Below are positions 1 to 12,639 of a stretch of DNA of 64,000 bases, piece by piece. Below the pieces are notes generated by a model that was not told where the DNA came from, did no database searches, and saw only the letters and a list, made by a program, of their open reading frames with translations. Positions within the stretch are counted from its first letter, which is position 1, and every line of letters starts with the position of its first letter. The position numbers and the translations under genes were made by a program. The stretch is taken from NCBI GenBank assembly GCA_036345935.2, contig JADWOT020001299.1:119544-183543 (forward strand), written 5' to 3'. Source of the DNA: Taenia hydatigena. Taxonomy: Eukaryota > Platyhelminthes > Cestoda > Cyclophyllidea > Taeniidae.

Positions 1-3000
1 AATCCTTTTAATGTTGTTATAATGCAGCCGCCTTAGAGCCTCAAATTGTTAGCCTTAATCGACTGCAATGAAGAGGAGAACAAATATGATTAAGCGGCAA
101 CTTTGTGGTTGCTTCAAATGCTAGCTTTCGTTGGTCATCATAGATTTGATGGTTATCTAACACAAGAGGTGCGCACAAATTATGTGGAGATTAAATTAAT
201 AAACAAAAACTAAACTCATTTGTAATCTTCTCGTTTCTGTTATTTTTGTATCGCTGAGTTGGTTGTTTCTAGGTTTGCAACTTCTTGTCAGCTACTAAGG
301 ATGACGTATAAGATTTGTTCGCTTACTGAACATCATTTGACATCCCCGCCTAATAAACATGTCATACAACCACTTTTAGTCACATTGGATAACGCACGGA
401 GTCTGCGTCACAACAAAGTTGAATTTTGGTCGAATCCATTACAAACTACATAAAGTTTCGCTTAATGTGATAAACCTTTAGGTGTTTGAGCTTCCAAGCT
501 TAGGTTTGCAAGCAATTTATGATCCTTGTGCTCCGTCACGGCCCCAGCACTTCTCTCGAGAGGTAATACCACAAGTATGCAAGAGGGAACCCACTTGAAA
601 CGAGTTTTACATTTGTCTTGTTTCGTTGATACTTTGTGATAGAGGGTTTCATAGTTGGGTTAACAGCCCAATGGCTCATGACATGCAGAGTTCTATTTAG
701 CAGGCTACACTGCGCATTTTAGGTAGATTTATGCATTCTCTATCATTGTCAGATAGTGTAATCTTGATATCAGTCCCGTCCTTGGTGATGGCAGCACCTC
801 CTACACTAGTTTCCAGGGCAACGGTAGGCAACTGGTGCGTTGACGCCAGTTATCCATGCATTCATTTAACCATCTACTCCTACTTGAGTTACCAAATGAA
901 ATCAACAAAATTAATCATCGTTAGAGAAGACAATTTAGAGGGTCAAAGTGGCTCTTCCTTGAACTTTGGACACAGCAAAAGTAGGGAAGACAAGATGCGA
1001 ATTTGTTCTCAGTCAGCAAGCGCGTAGCTGTATACATTCAAGTAGGCATCAAGTCAGATAGACACTTATGAGCTGTTATTGTAGGGGTCCGAGCAGCAAC
1101 ATTAACTAAACATTAATGACATTAAAGTTTTTGAGGCAAACGGAGAGCTGTTTACACCATAAGTGTAAGGACTCACTGGTTTAGCACCACTGGTGATTCC
1201 GATCGTTTCTCAAATAAGTTTTCGCGCCCATTAACTACCTTTGTCACGTTTTGATTGCAGTACCAGACTAAGATTGGTCCATTCTTTAGCAAGGCTCTAT
1301 ATCACAACTAAAGCTGGAATTGTCATGCACCACACACCCATGCTCTGGTAACCATGGCGCCTGCCTCAAAGTCATGTGCTTGGACATAAGTGAATAATCG
1401 CAACTCAGGGTTGTCATGTCGTCCACATCATGCATCGCATCTTTACTAGGCACAAGAAAAAATTGTGTGCACGCGAATAACATGTCTCATGTCTCATGTC
1501 TCATCACTCTCGAAAAACTTTAAACGCTAAAAAGACCAAGGCATACAAGTCCTAGTGACCAAGGAGCGATAGGGCCAGTTTTGATTGTTCCATGGCTAGA
1601 AAAAAAGTGTTTCAAGGTCCTTTAAGACGACGAAACCTGCTCCTTTGCCAAAACTATGGAGCGAGGTTGAGGAAGTCCACAAGCCCAATGGCCATAAGGC
1701 TAACAACGTTTTCACGCAAACTTTGCTAACATAATGCGAGACAGAGCCCATTTTTTTATTAAACCCGCCTCAACTGACCCGTGTCGATATGCCAGGCCTC
1801 CAAAGGGTTAATTTCCATCAAGACGAAATATAACGCTCACAATGACCATTTGGACATCAACTCCGGTAATGATTGTCACCATGGTTTGATCGTCGCAACT
1901 GCTATATCTCCTTCAAGTAGTTTCATTAGTTAGATTCTTGCAACTTGAGTTGCCCTCACAAAATTTTTCAATGGAAATTCATCCAACCGTGTGACTTAAG
2001 TGTCGTGATGCAGGCAGATTAAAAGTGGTATCTTAGCATCTGCAGATTACTCAAATGCATCCTATTCTAAGCCTTGTCCTTCCTGTCTTCTCTTCTACTT
2101 CCATTCCGTAGAACCTTTTCGTTTGCCTTCCCCCCGTTTACCAAGTCCTCTTATTACTTCCTTTAACTTCGACTGTCACCTCCTTCGGCTTTGTACTCTT
2201 ATTCTTGTTAAAGCAGCACTTAAATGTCTTTATTATTTTCATTTATTCAAGGAGCTTAAAAGCAAAAGCCTACTCTGTTGGAACATTCTAGCGTTCAATG
2301 GCAGGCAGCATGCTCAACCTCTTTTAAATAGGAAGACCTTCTGTCAAACTGCAGTTCATGCTACACGTATCAAATTTAACATAGCGCAAGTGGTAATGGA
2401 CGTGAGCATTAATGTTAGTCTAAGCAATATCTCTTTTTTCCTTTTTTAGGCATCTTCGTCGCCTGAGGTAGTTCAATTTTAACATTTTGCTATCAGGAAT
2501 GGATCGCAAAGGCAGCGAATTGGGTTTTAATTGAAATCCTACGTGCTTGCAAGACGAAAGTATTGTCCGTGGATAAATGGTAGGGAAGAATTGGGGGCCA
2601 AAGCTCTTCCTTCAACAGAGCTGGGGATGATATATCAAAAGAAAAGTGTTGCCGAACTATTCGTTCATATTTCTACTTCCTTTCCTTCCCATCTCTGCTT
2701 TAAGCCGCTTGCGACTACGCGACTCTTCGCCTACTTGATGTCGTACAGCTGCTGACCATCTGGACTGTTTTCATGATTAAATATTTACTACCAATCCAAG
2801 TGCCACATTGAAGTTCATGCTTACAATGTCACTGACGCAGCCTAAAATTGGCTTTCTGCATTGACTTGACTCGGTTGCGACTTGAGAGAGACCCTAGCTT
2901 GTCAATGCAGACGCGTTCTAGTGTGCGTATATGCGTAATTAATATTTAATGGAAGTGCCTCCTTTTACTAAGTGAGGACACTCATCCTGTAGCCATTATC

Positions 3001-4500
3001 CCATTTAGCGAATAAACCGCAATGCCAAACCATAATCAGGCAGTCAAAGGGTTGGCTCCATAGCTGCTGCCTGCTTTCCCATCTTTTATTTTACAGAAGA
3101 AACATGAAAGCTCAATCACCTTCTTCCTGCCCTTCCATAATGTTCTCTGTGTAAGCATCAATAAGATAGGCAAAAAGTAAACGTATTTGTCCTGGACGAC
3201 GGCCTCAACCAAGCCCACAAAATGAAAGCGGCTGTTAAAGTTGGTTACACATGCTTACCGTTGTGGTTTTGCCCTAGCTCACTGGAATAATCTTTTGCAA
3301 TTTGAATTCCCTGAGCTTCTGCTGGCATTTGTATGGCATCAGGTTCATTCCTGTGAACCTCTTTAAAGACTCCCCTGATGTGGACAGACTTGCCTTATCT
3401 TCATGCCATCAACTTTATCATTGCATCCTTTATATCATGTCTATTACACGCTCTAACCTTGGAGTTGAAGCAAGCTTGAGTCCATGCAGTAGGCATCAGT
3501 AAATAAAGAGAATATTAGGGAAACGCCATTACGGCAGGATCCCATTTCTGTGTAAGAGTGCGACACTGTACGTGTAGGATTTCCCTCTGTACTGACAAGA
3601 TTCATTGGATTTCTCCACTTGTCGGTAGGAATGCGGCAAAATCCATACTTTGCTCTGTGAATTCGAGATAGAGAGGATGTCAGCAGAATTAGTGAATTTC
3701 TTAGCAAAGAACAAAATTTCAGACTGGGATTGTAAGTGGTTCTTTTTGGGGTCATTGAGAATTGCTCGCCATCTAGCAGGTAGATTTCCTTCTAAGGTAA
3801 TCGCTCGTCTTTAGAAAAGTGTTAAATGTCAAGTTGTAAGGTGAAGTAATCAACTTTTGCTAGCCGAATCTGTAAACGACGCAAAGGATTGTAAATTACT
3901 GTAAGCCTTTCTCAACTTGACGTCGCAAAAATGCAAACCTAGTTTCCAAGGCTTTTACAGAAACCGCTTCCAATGAGCGGTACAGCTCTTAATGATTTGC
4001 AATACTGAAAACTGCAAAATAGAAATAGATTGTATGTGGTTTAAGAACAGAATTTGCCTGGTGATCTATGCGGTATGAGCACAATGAAGGCATTTTATCC
4101 TTATCAATTATCATTATTTTATTACTTATTATTGCCATCTTAGTCATAGCTGGGGCTATCCCTGCCTTCCTTTCTCCTGCAAATCTTAAGTAACGATTAA
4201 ATTTTTTGTAATTTTATTTTTGATTCGCTGTGGACCTTCATATCAATCGTATCGCCCTTCCATACAATATTTATGTCATCATACCAACGTTGTATACATC
4301 CGATTTCCTTTCTAGTAGAGCCTCAGTGCTAAGTTTATAAAAGGGACCTTTAAAGCCATGGAAATGAATCAGGTTTAAGAAAAGCACTCTGGTGCATTTT
4401 GCAAGTGAATTAACAGTCACGTTCTAGATTGGTAATCCTATTCCCATTAGAGAATAGCCTCAGTCCCATTAAATTTGCCTCGCTTGATGTGACACAAACG
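1..4500. other. No gene recognised
   Basis: AT-leaning sequence with only short, overlapping chance frames. Apart from the heptamer repeat at 1.48 kb I see nothing with coding character or splice support. Confidence 0.5.
1481..1505. repeat. Short tandem repeat (ATGTCTC)n
   Basis: Three and a half perfect copies of a heptamer. Confidence 0.85.
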
Positions 4501-4523
4501 CTCTTCTTTGCTTTTGTGCACAG

Positions 4524-4700
4524 AGGCCATGCGACCGCCCCATACCATCGAGTCTCGATCGTCACCAGCGAAATGCTGTGCTCCAAAGAAGGAGACTTTC
4601 GTCCCCTCACCTCTGCAAGCAAACATTCCCTCACATCTCGATGTTGCTCCGCTACCCAATATCTTGCCAACGCCTGGGAGTGGAGATGGAATTCGATTTG
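4524..4700 (+). other. Possible coding exon in a GC-rich island
   Basis: A good acceptor (TTCTTTGCTTTTGTGCACAG) opens 59 codons of Pro/Ser-rich sequence (PPHTIESRSSPAKCCAPKKE, PLPNILPTPGSGDG) ending at TTTG/GTACCT. Several frames on both strands are open through this richer-GC patch, so coding sense and strand are uncertain. No partner exon found. Confidence 0.22.
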
Positions 4701-5640
4701 GTACCTGATAACTTGCCGTAAAATCACTGAAGAACCGATGGCAGGTAACATTGTCTTTAGCATGTCTCAAACTTAGATTTAGTTAATATTACCCTCAGTC
4801 TTTCCCTTCTTTAATAATGATTTGTCTGCTTGGAGTGAAGTCACCTGCTTGTAGTTTAAACAGTTTGAACGAACTCACGCCTTGTCCTACATAATTAAAT
4901 TTGGTATAATTTGGACCAGTGTATTGGAAAATGAGTGTTAAAGTGCAGTCAAAACAATAGAATACAGTTAAGTTCTGGTGCTCTTAATAACATAGCAGTG
5001 AAAATAACTAAATTTCTTTACCAAACAATCGAACTGCGCTAGCCTCCAGTTAATAAACACCAAAGCTTGGAGCCGACCGCCAAAATGAGGTCTGTCAAAA
5101 GGCGATGGCGATGCTGGGTTTAAGTTCACGGATGATTGGTTAGCAGTGGATCTGTGAAGGATCATCATCTCTATAAGCTTATTGCAACCCCCTATTTTGC
5201 AGAGAAGCACAGATACCCTTTTTACTGGACGCTGGGTTTGGTGAAAGGGTTAAATTTGGATGGGTTTCAATAAAAGCGCTGCTCGCGAGGTCAATAGCAC
5301 TAGGTTCAAAATCTTAAGGCCATTTCCGGGACGTCCCTCCCACCAAACGTCTTCCTCATTCGACTTGCGCAACTAACTTCTCTGTGGAATGAAATGCAGT
5401 CGGTTTCGGTGTAAAGTTTAAATTAGCAAAACTAGAATTTCGCAAATGCAAAACAAGTAAATTTGGGTAATTATAACCCGCAAGCATGCACTGTAGGTAT
5501 CACTGGCCTCGATGACAGACAACCAAATGACGGATCTGCGTTTATGCACTCACAGGCTCACACTAAGAAGCAGTCGAGCAGTCTTCTCCTTATATGCTCA
5601 TCTCTCTCCTAAGCGAGACTGTACTCTGAGCACTGAAATG

Positions 5641-5846
5641 CTGTCTACTCCCCATGGAACAAAATGACTCGCCATAGGGGGCGATGCAATGAAAGTGGCT
5701 ACGGATGAGTAGATGGTGTGCATGGGATTTAACGATTTTAGTAGTCGCTATCGGATGGTTGCTGTCATCATTCAATGAATATCGTAAGGGAGAACGTGTC
5801 AGATAGTAGACTAATGACACACAGCTACGCTGCTTCCAAACATCGG
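5641..5846 (+). repeat. Dispersed repeat family Y, copy 1
   Basis: About 205 nt that align along their whole length with 12431-12636 in the same orientation. Shared strings in order: CATGGAACAA.ATGACTC, GGGG.CGATGCA, GAAGTGGCTA.GG..GAGT, GCTGTCATC.TTCAATGAATATC, AGGGAG.AC, ATCAGAT.GTAGAC and TAGCTACGCT. The minus-strand frame open here has a stop in copy 2, so the element is probably noncoding. Confidence 0.7.
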
Positions 5847-5849
5847 TCA

Positions 5850-8800
5850 TATAACATTCATCGCCCTACCATAGCCCACTGTGAATTTTCGGAAGGATTG
5901 GAGCGCTATACATGTAACAACTAAATTGACATCAACCAAAAATTTAACCCCGTTTCTTGACAAACGCTAGTGATAACCAGTATGGTACGAATTGTGTGCA
6001 ATGGTAAAAAACAAGGCAGAAATGAGGAACGTTACTAATTGCGACTTTATTGCACTTTAAAATCGTACGATGTACGGTAACCCTCGTCAAATGGTAAACC
6101 TTCCCTGTTATTCTGCACAGCTGAATGTTTCGAGAACTGTTGAATTGACTTGCAAATATGCGACAGCATATTCTAATATAGCCTTAGGGAGGGTACACTG
6201 CCGTATATAGCCATTGGAAGCTTTATATCATGCATGCGAGCTGCAGAAGATACCAAGCATGTGATGCTCACATCGTCCGCTATATGAAGGTGAGTTTTAG
6301 AGACCGAGACTTTCTCTCCTAGCGTACATGCTCTTCGTCAAACAGATCACACACATACTTAATTCGCAAATCCATGTTGAGGAAAAATATGAATGTATCC
6401 TCCACGAGCCTTATTTAAAAGGCACAGGTGACCATTAGTATCCCGGAAAATTGGCAAAGTACTTACTTTAAATCAAACGACAGTAGAGTAGTAAAATATT
6501 TATTTGTCTAATATGTTGAAATTAAACATGAGCGTAATGGTTGTTACAGTGGAGCTATACTTCTCTATAACTATAAAAGAATTGTGCTGCAAGGAGCGAA
6601 GGGTTCATAAAAAATTGACATAAATAGAATCCCTAGAGAGGATACTTGTGACGATGCGATCGAAGACGCAAATCGTTGCACCATCCAAAGCAAGCGGAGA
6701 GGAGCATTTGAAACCTATGTAAGGCATGACTCGTAATGTGGAGAGCTAAGTTGCACCCACCGATTTGGTGGAGCTAGGTGAAGTACATTCACCACAAATT
6801 CATTCAAGCTGGTAGTCGTGCAACACAACAAGGGTGTAGGAGTTGAGAGCAACAACATCGGTGAGGACGCTGATGACACTCATGCAAACACTGAGAGGTG
6901 AAATCTACAACATCACAGTGGGCCACTGAAAGCCTGTATGAATGTTTTCAAAATGAAAATCTGAAATTGATTTAAATGCTACTAATGCGACAGATTAGCT
7001 ACCCTCAAGGCTATGAATCATCTAGCGAAATTGGTAGGGACTAAGAAGAGTGAAATATAGAATTAATCGGCAGTCCACTACACAGCGTCAAAACTTAAAA
7101 TGCATAATTCCAAATTGGCCTTTATGAGAAAAAGGAAAATACTTAAAAGCACACCGGCAGGAGCTATGGCAGTGTTTAAGGCCTGGAGCCTAAAATAGGT
7201 ATTCCAATGGAGTACTTCAGTTAAACGTTTAATCCTTTCCTTCCCACAGCTTCTCCGCCCACCGCAGATATCGCGCTCTGCGCACTCAAAGGATTTTCAT
7301 TCCTAACAAAGCCTGTGGGTGAATACACTACAATTACTTGAGAACGTGAAAATTAACAAACAATCAATCTAATGTGTGTGCACAACGAAGCCAATGCTCT
7401 GGTTTGTGACTCTGACCACAAATACCTTCACACTTAACGCTCGTCCACACGACTCAAAAGAGTAAATAGGCGCATTTCACTATGTTCTTGGGAAATATTG
7501 ATGAACAATTTGGAGCCTCTAGAGTCCTCTATCATTGACCCATAATTAAAGAATCGTTGGGGATGATGGATAAGTACTCAAGCAACGTCATGGACGCTAA
7601 CTGCTGGTGAGGACGCAGGGAGCCAAATTTTCTAGAAGCTTATTTTAAAAGAGGCAAAAGAAATGGGAAACAAGTACAAAATCACTTGTTTTAAACTGAG
7701 GGTAGCTAAGCATGCATGATTGATTAACTAAAAGCAAAGCATGAAGGCGGATGACCAAAGTGGCAGATCTACAGCAAGGGATAGGAAACGGCTTTCTACC
7801 TGCGCCATAAGAGATACTTCTGGTATTAGAGGCTGCACATCCTCGTCTGGTTAAAATAGGTGATTCCAAAGCACCAGGGTTGAAAAATGCTGCCGTTACT
7901 GTTGTCTCAGCTTGAGTTACTTCACGCTAAGCCGCTACATCATACATGCCAAGGCTTGCGAAGCAAAGTCCAAACGCAACGCTTTGAGAGGCGACGATGT
8001 TTGTGGAAATGGAGTTGAAACCAAACAATAAATTTGATCTAGAATAAAAAGAACCAATGCACACGTCCCAAAAAGCACTTTAGAAAACCCCAATAATTTT
8101 GCATTAAAATATGCCTTTATAAAATTTCAATATTTATCACAGATTGCATGACCATGCGAAATTGCGTGTTGAACTTCACCGAAGACCATTGTTCCGCATA
8201 ATTTGCCTAATCGAGCATTTCTAGGCTGAAAAATGCAGAGCATACAAATACGTTAATTCTATGCATTTTGTGGCACATCTATGAAATGTTTTAAGTTATA
8301 ATTTTGGTTGCCCTATATTCAGAAAGTAGCTTTTCTTCAATTCGTAGGACTAGCATTCACTGTTTAGTAACCGCATATCAAAAGGATGTTTAGAAAAGCG
8401 TGAAGGAAAGTTGTCAGCCTCAAACTTAGGCGTCAGTTTGCTGGCCAGTAAGCTAAATTGTGTGCTCAGTATGATTTTTCCGCGCGAAATGTAGAAGTGG
8501 GGACCGTTGAGGCACATTGTCTGCAAATTAGTGTTAATTCCTGCTGATGGTTTCCACAAGATGTTCTTGTGACTCCCTTTTCTCGGTCAATGTTAAGCCT
8601 CCAAATGAGTAGACACATCACTCAGGTCGATAAGTGGCCCGATTTGTAGCTGAAATGGATACGACAACAACTCGGAAGTGAGATATCCTCATTGCATTGA
8701 AATAGCATTATCGAAGAATTCCTGATTGGGTCAGGAAGATATTGTCGTTTCTACTCTAAGCGCTCTGTGCAAAATTTAGCTAAGCGTAGCTCGGGTTTTT

Positions 8801-11800
8801 GGGCTATAAGGCCGAATTGAATCTGGGTGGCATAAAATACGAGGAAAGAAATACAGGGCCCATTAGACAGCACCGTACCAAGATCATGATTAATGTGCGT
8901 GTGTTATGACGCAGAAGCTTAGGTCCTTGTATGCGTTTTGAAGAGTCGATGCAATAGCATGATATACGCTTAAATCTGCATCGAGTGTGCCGGACGTTTC
9001 AGCATTTGATGACTCTATAGGCCCTACTAATTTACAACCAGTAGAATAGTTTGTTGTCGATGCAAAATCATCATAATAATTTGTCAACTCTCGTCTATTT
9101 GGTTTTTTATATTGTACATTTTGGAATGTTTTGCGCATTTAATTTTGATGCAATACGCTCTAACTGCGCTCTCATACCCATTCTATTAACATTCAAAAAT
9201 TTAATTCTGTCTTTTGTATTGTCCTTAGAAGTGAAGAACGTGTTTTGGGTTTTCGCTCATTCACAGTGAATGCCCCTTTAGCACGGAAGTGATTGAAATT
9301 GCAATAACCAAATTAAACCTCTTTGAGTGGTCTCGCTGGACCTGATTTTTTCGTGATTATAGGTCTCGATTCGGCCAATTTTATCAGTAAATGGCACTCC
9401 TTCCTCTTGTATTTAAAATTAAAAGGCACCTATATTATTCGTTAGAAACCGCAGGACAGATGGCTGTTAACTGTACACCATGAGAGTTTCAGACTACCTT
9501 ATTTGGTAAACTTGTTTTACTCTCTGAAGTAGAATTCGTAGTGGGAGATGATGAGAATTAACTTACGGAAATATCCTAGTGGCGGCAAATCAGCAAGGCC
9601 ATGGACTCACAATCGTTAAATACAATGGGTTTTAAATACGCTTTAGCATCAAGTGGAATGAGTAAATCGCACCCCATTCCACCTAAACGTGATGTAGTTA
9701 TTCCATTGCTCTACTAAAATCGCTAACCCCGTCACATTTTCCGATTCCTTCTTTTGGGTACGTGCAGTAACAGTTGCAGGAATAGTTTGTCCTGTCCTTA
9801 AGTTTATGAAGATGAGAGTCTTTATTGACGGAGTTTTGAGGCGGTATATGCTTTTGTTAAGATTACAGACCGTAAAATAGCCTACAATAAGACTGTTGGG
9901 TTGAGGTGGTTGATCTAATATTATGCGCACCATCTGGGGGGTCTATTGCTCTAAGTTTTACGTCCTGGGAGCACAATTATAATGCGTTGTTTTTTTTACA
10001 GCTGGCGGGAGGCCGATAGAGCTCTGTTGGGCCCAGTCTGCTCCTAGATATGTGTTGTATAGGTGCAAATGGGTGCGGAATGCTTGGTCATTAAAAAATG
10101 AATGAATAAGTGTTGACTGTATAATTTATTGAAGATGACCTTGAGTAGTTGAGTAAAAGACAGATCCGAATATCTTGCTTTGAGTACCGGGCAAAGCGAG
10201 CCGATGTGGCGTGAATGCATGTTGCCAACGGTCCCAATCCCTCTAAATGATGCCTCTCGTTTCACGGGTTGCGCTGTTTAGGATCGTCATGCCTCAACTT
10301 GACCTTCAGTAGGAAATAATTACTACAGAATCAATACCAAGCTCATTCGCGAAATTCAGTACAGAAAATAAACGTAACGTTGACGGAGGAGTTCTGTTCT
10401 TACTGTAGCTTCCATCTTATAACAGAATCAAGAAGAAATCAACTGCGCTCACTGTAAAGATGTACTGGAATTTCACTAAGGAAGCAGTCTTTGTGTCCTT
10501 GGCCTCTACGTACACAATCATTAGCACGGGACTGTGGTTCACTGCCTCATGGAAGAAGCGCTGACTGAATTGCATGCTGACGGAGTTAGCGATAGGGTAG
10601 TGCGCTCCAATGACTGCAGTGTGCAGAGCTTTACGTTCCGTCCTTTGCAACTAAGAAGCAAGAAGCAAAAAATATTCACCAAATGCGAGAAAATTATGCC
10701 TTAGTTCAAAAATACTTCCAGCTCTGCAGCCAACGTTGCAAATCCAGCTTCGCTATCGAAGGAATGAGGTTTATTGAGGGCTTAAGTAAGATGATGGATT
10801 AAAGAGTAAAAGCGCATACATTCAACATTTTAATGTCTTTAATTGGTGTGAATCTTTGCGGATTTCTATGCTGGTGCAAGTTTTGATGCTATATTTTCTC
10901 CTAACTCCTCACTATCCGCCGAGAGTGGTCAGTCATTATGCCATGCAATTATTAAAGGCCCTGAACTAATACGAGATGACAAAAAGCTTGACTTGCTTTT
11001 TGATAAAATGGATGCAAGATAACCTATCAGTTGGTTTTGTAGCGACACATTCAAGCACTGATCAAATCCCTTTTATACATAAAGGACTCAATTTGTTTCA
11101 AATATACTGCCATCAGTGGCATAATGTGCCCCGTCAAAGGGAGTGCAAAAGTAATGCGAATGTAGTGACAAGAGCAAGGCGATCTTTTGGGACACATTAG
11201 CCCCTTTCCTGTCAGCCATCTTCAGACAGTCGAGCAATAAGGCCATATCCGGGCAAATACTGTTACCGTCCAGTCACATTTTAGCCAGTGGGATCAACTT
11301 GGATGCATTGTTCTTCACAGTGCTCCATTTTCGCTGACACCGATGTCACTTCAAATCATGCAAGAAAATGTAAAACAGATAAAAAGTAGCATTTCGCTAA
11401 GACAACCATAACAGTCTGCATGTGCTACAAGATGTAGACTCAGATCATTTTCAATTTTGCCCACTCGTTTCGCTGCACTTGAGCGGCACTTGCAGGGTTG
11501 ATTAGTTCTCGTCTTCGACATTTCCGCCAGGCTCACACTAATCGAGTTTTGCATCTTTTGCTTGGATTTGGGGTAGAGATGGAAGTAAGTTAAGTCATAT
11601 CAAATGTGGGATGCTTAGCTACCAGTTTTTTCATTGAGTCTAAGTCGCATGCTTTGCCCTCCGAGCAATGTCAGTAGCGTCAAGGCTCACTGTGTATTGA
11701 AAGTCTAGCATTCAGCGCGAACACTTCATTTTTTTTTGTCTAAAAAGTAATACCTCTTCGTTGTTAGTGTTCCTGCAGCTAATTATGGAACTATGTGATG

Positions 11801-12425
11801 ATCAGCGAAATTTTTCTTTTACTCACTCGAGTGCCAACTGCACAAAACGCCAGATTCTGTTAATTTTTGAGAGTTTAGCGACACTGAGATTAAGCATTGC
11901 TCAAAATGCAATGGAATCTGACAACTGGCATGGATGGCTCGGCAGTACTTTACCATGGCCAACGTGAACATGAGAAAAGGGATAGGTAATAGAATGGATT
12001 TTTTAGCTCCTGATCTTCGCCACAAAGTCACATTGTATTTCAGTCATTGTGTTTCCGCCGGGTAGGCTAGACTCTATAATATGTCAGTTGCTGATCACAG
12101 CATGCAGGAGGATTTTCAAATGCAGCAACATTGCTAGTTTGGGGCAAGGAAGGTAAATTGGCTAGCCTTTTGAGTTGCATTTCATTGTCCAAAGCGAATG
12201 AAAATCTAGCTGATCAAAATCTAACACTCTCCTGTCTCAAGGCCTCGAAAGTGTCACGCAAAAGGCTTACCTCATCTTCTCTTACTTACCTGCCACTATT
12301 CGAGCGTGCACAGAATCCTTCCTTCATACTCATGATGTTTGGAGAGTTGCATGATTCAAGGTCTTGAGCAGGCCACTACACCGTAAGGCTTAATTTGCTT
12401 TTGACATGCACAGCCTTGACCATTT
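5850..12425. other. No gene recognised
   Basis: Between the two family Y repeat copies. The best coding hint is a short open segment ending AAG/GTGAGT near 6290 (ACDAHIVRYMK); too short to call. The other frames look random. Confidence 0.5.
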
Positions 12426-12430
12426 AAATC

Positions 12431-12636
12431 ACTCTTCCCTCCCTATGGAACAAGATGACTCCTTACAGGGGACGATGCATTGGAAGTGGCTATGGGTGAG
12501 TGGATGTCGAAAATGGCATTCAATAATCGCAGTGATTGTAACCGAATGGTCGCTGTCATCGTTCAATGAATATCTTTAGGGAGGACCTATCAGATGGTAG
12601 ACGAATAGCGTATAGCTACGCTTCTTCTAAGCATTA
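12431..12636 (+). repeat. Dispersed repeat family Y, copy 2
   Basis: Direct-orientation partner of 5641-5846, 6.8 kb away, with substitutions and small indels spread evenly. Neither copy has visible target-site duplications or terminal repeats. Such a pair implies a multi-copy family in the genome. Confidence 0.7.
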
Positions 12637-12639
12637 AAA

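Noticed and set aside
5590..5850. 86-codon minus frame over family Y copy 1
   Set aside because: Interrupted by a stop in copy 2, so similarity is at DNA level only.
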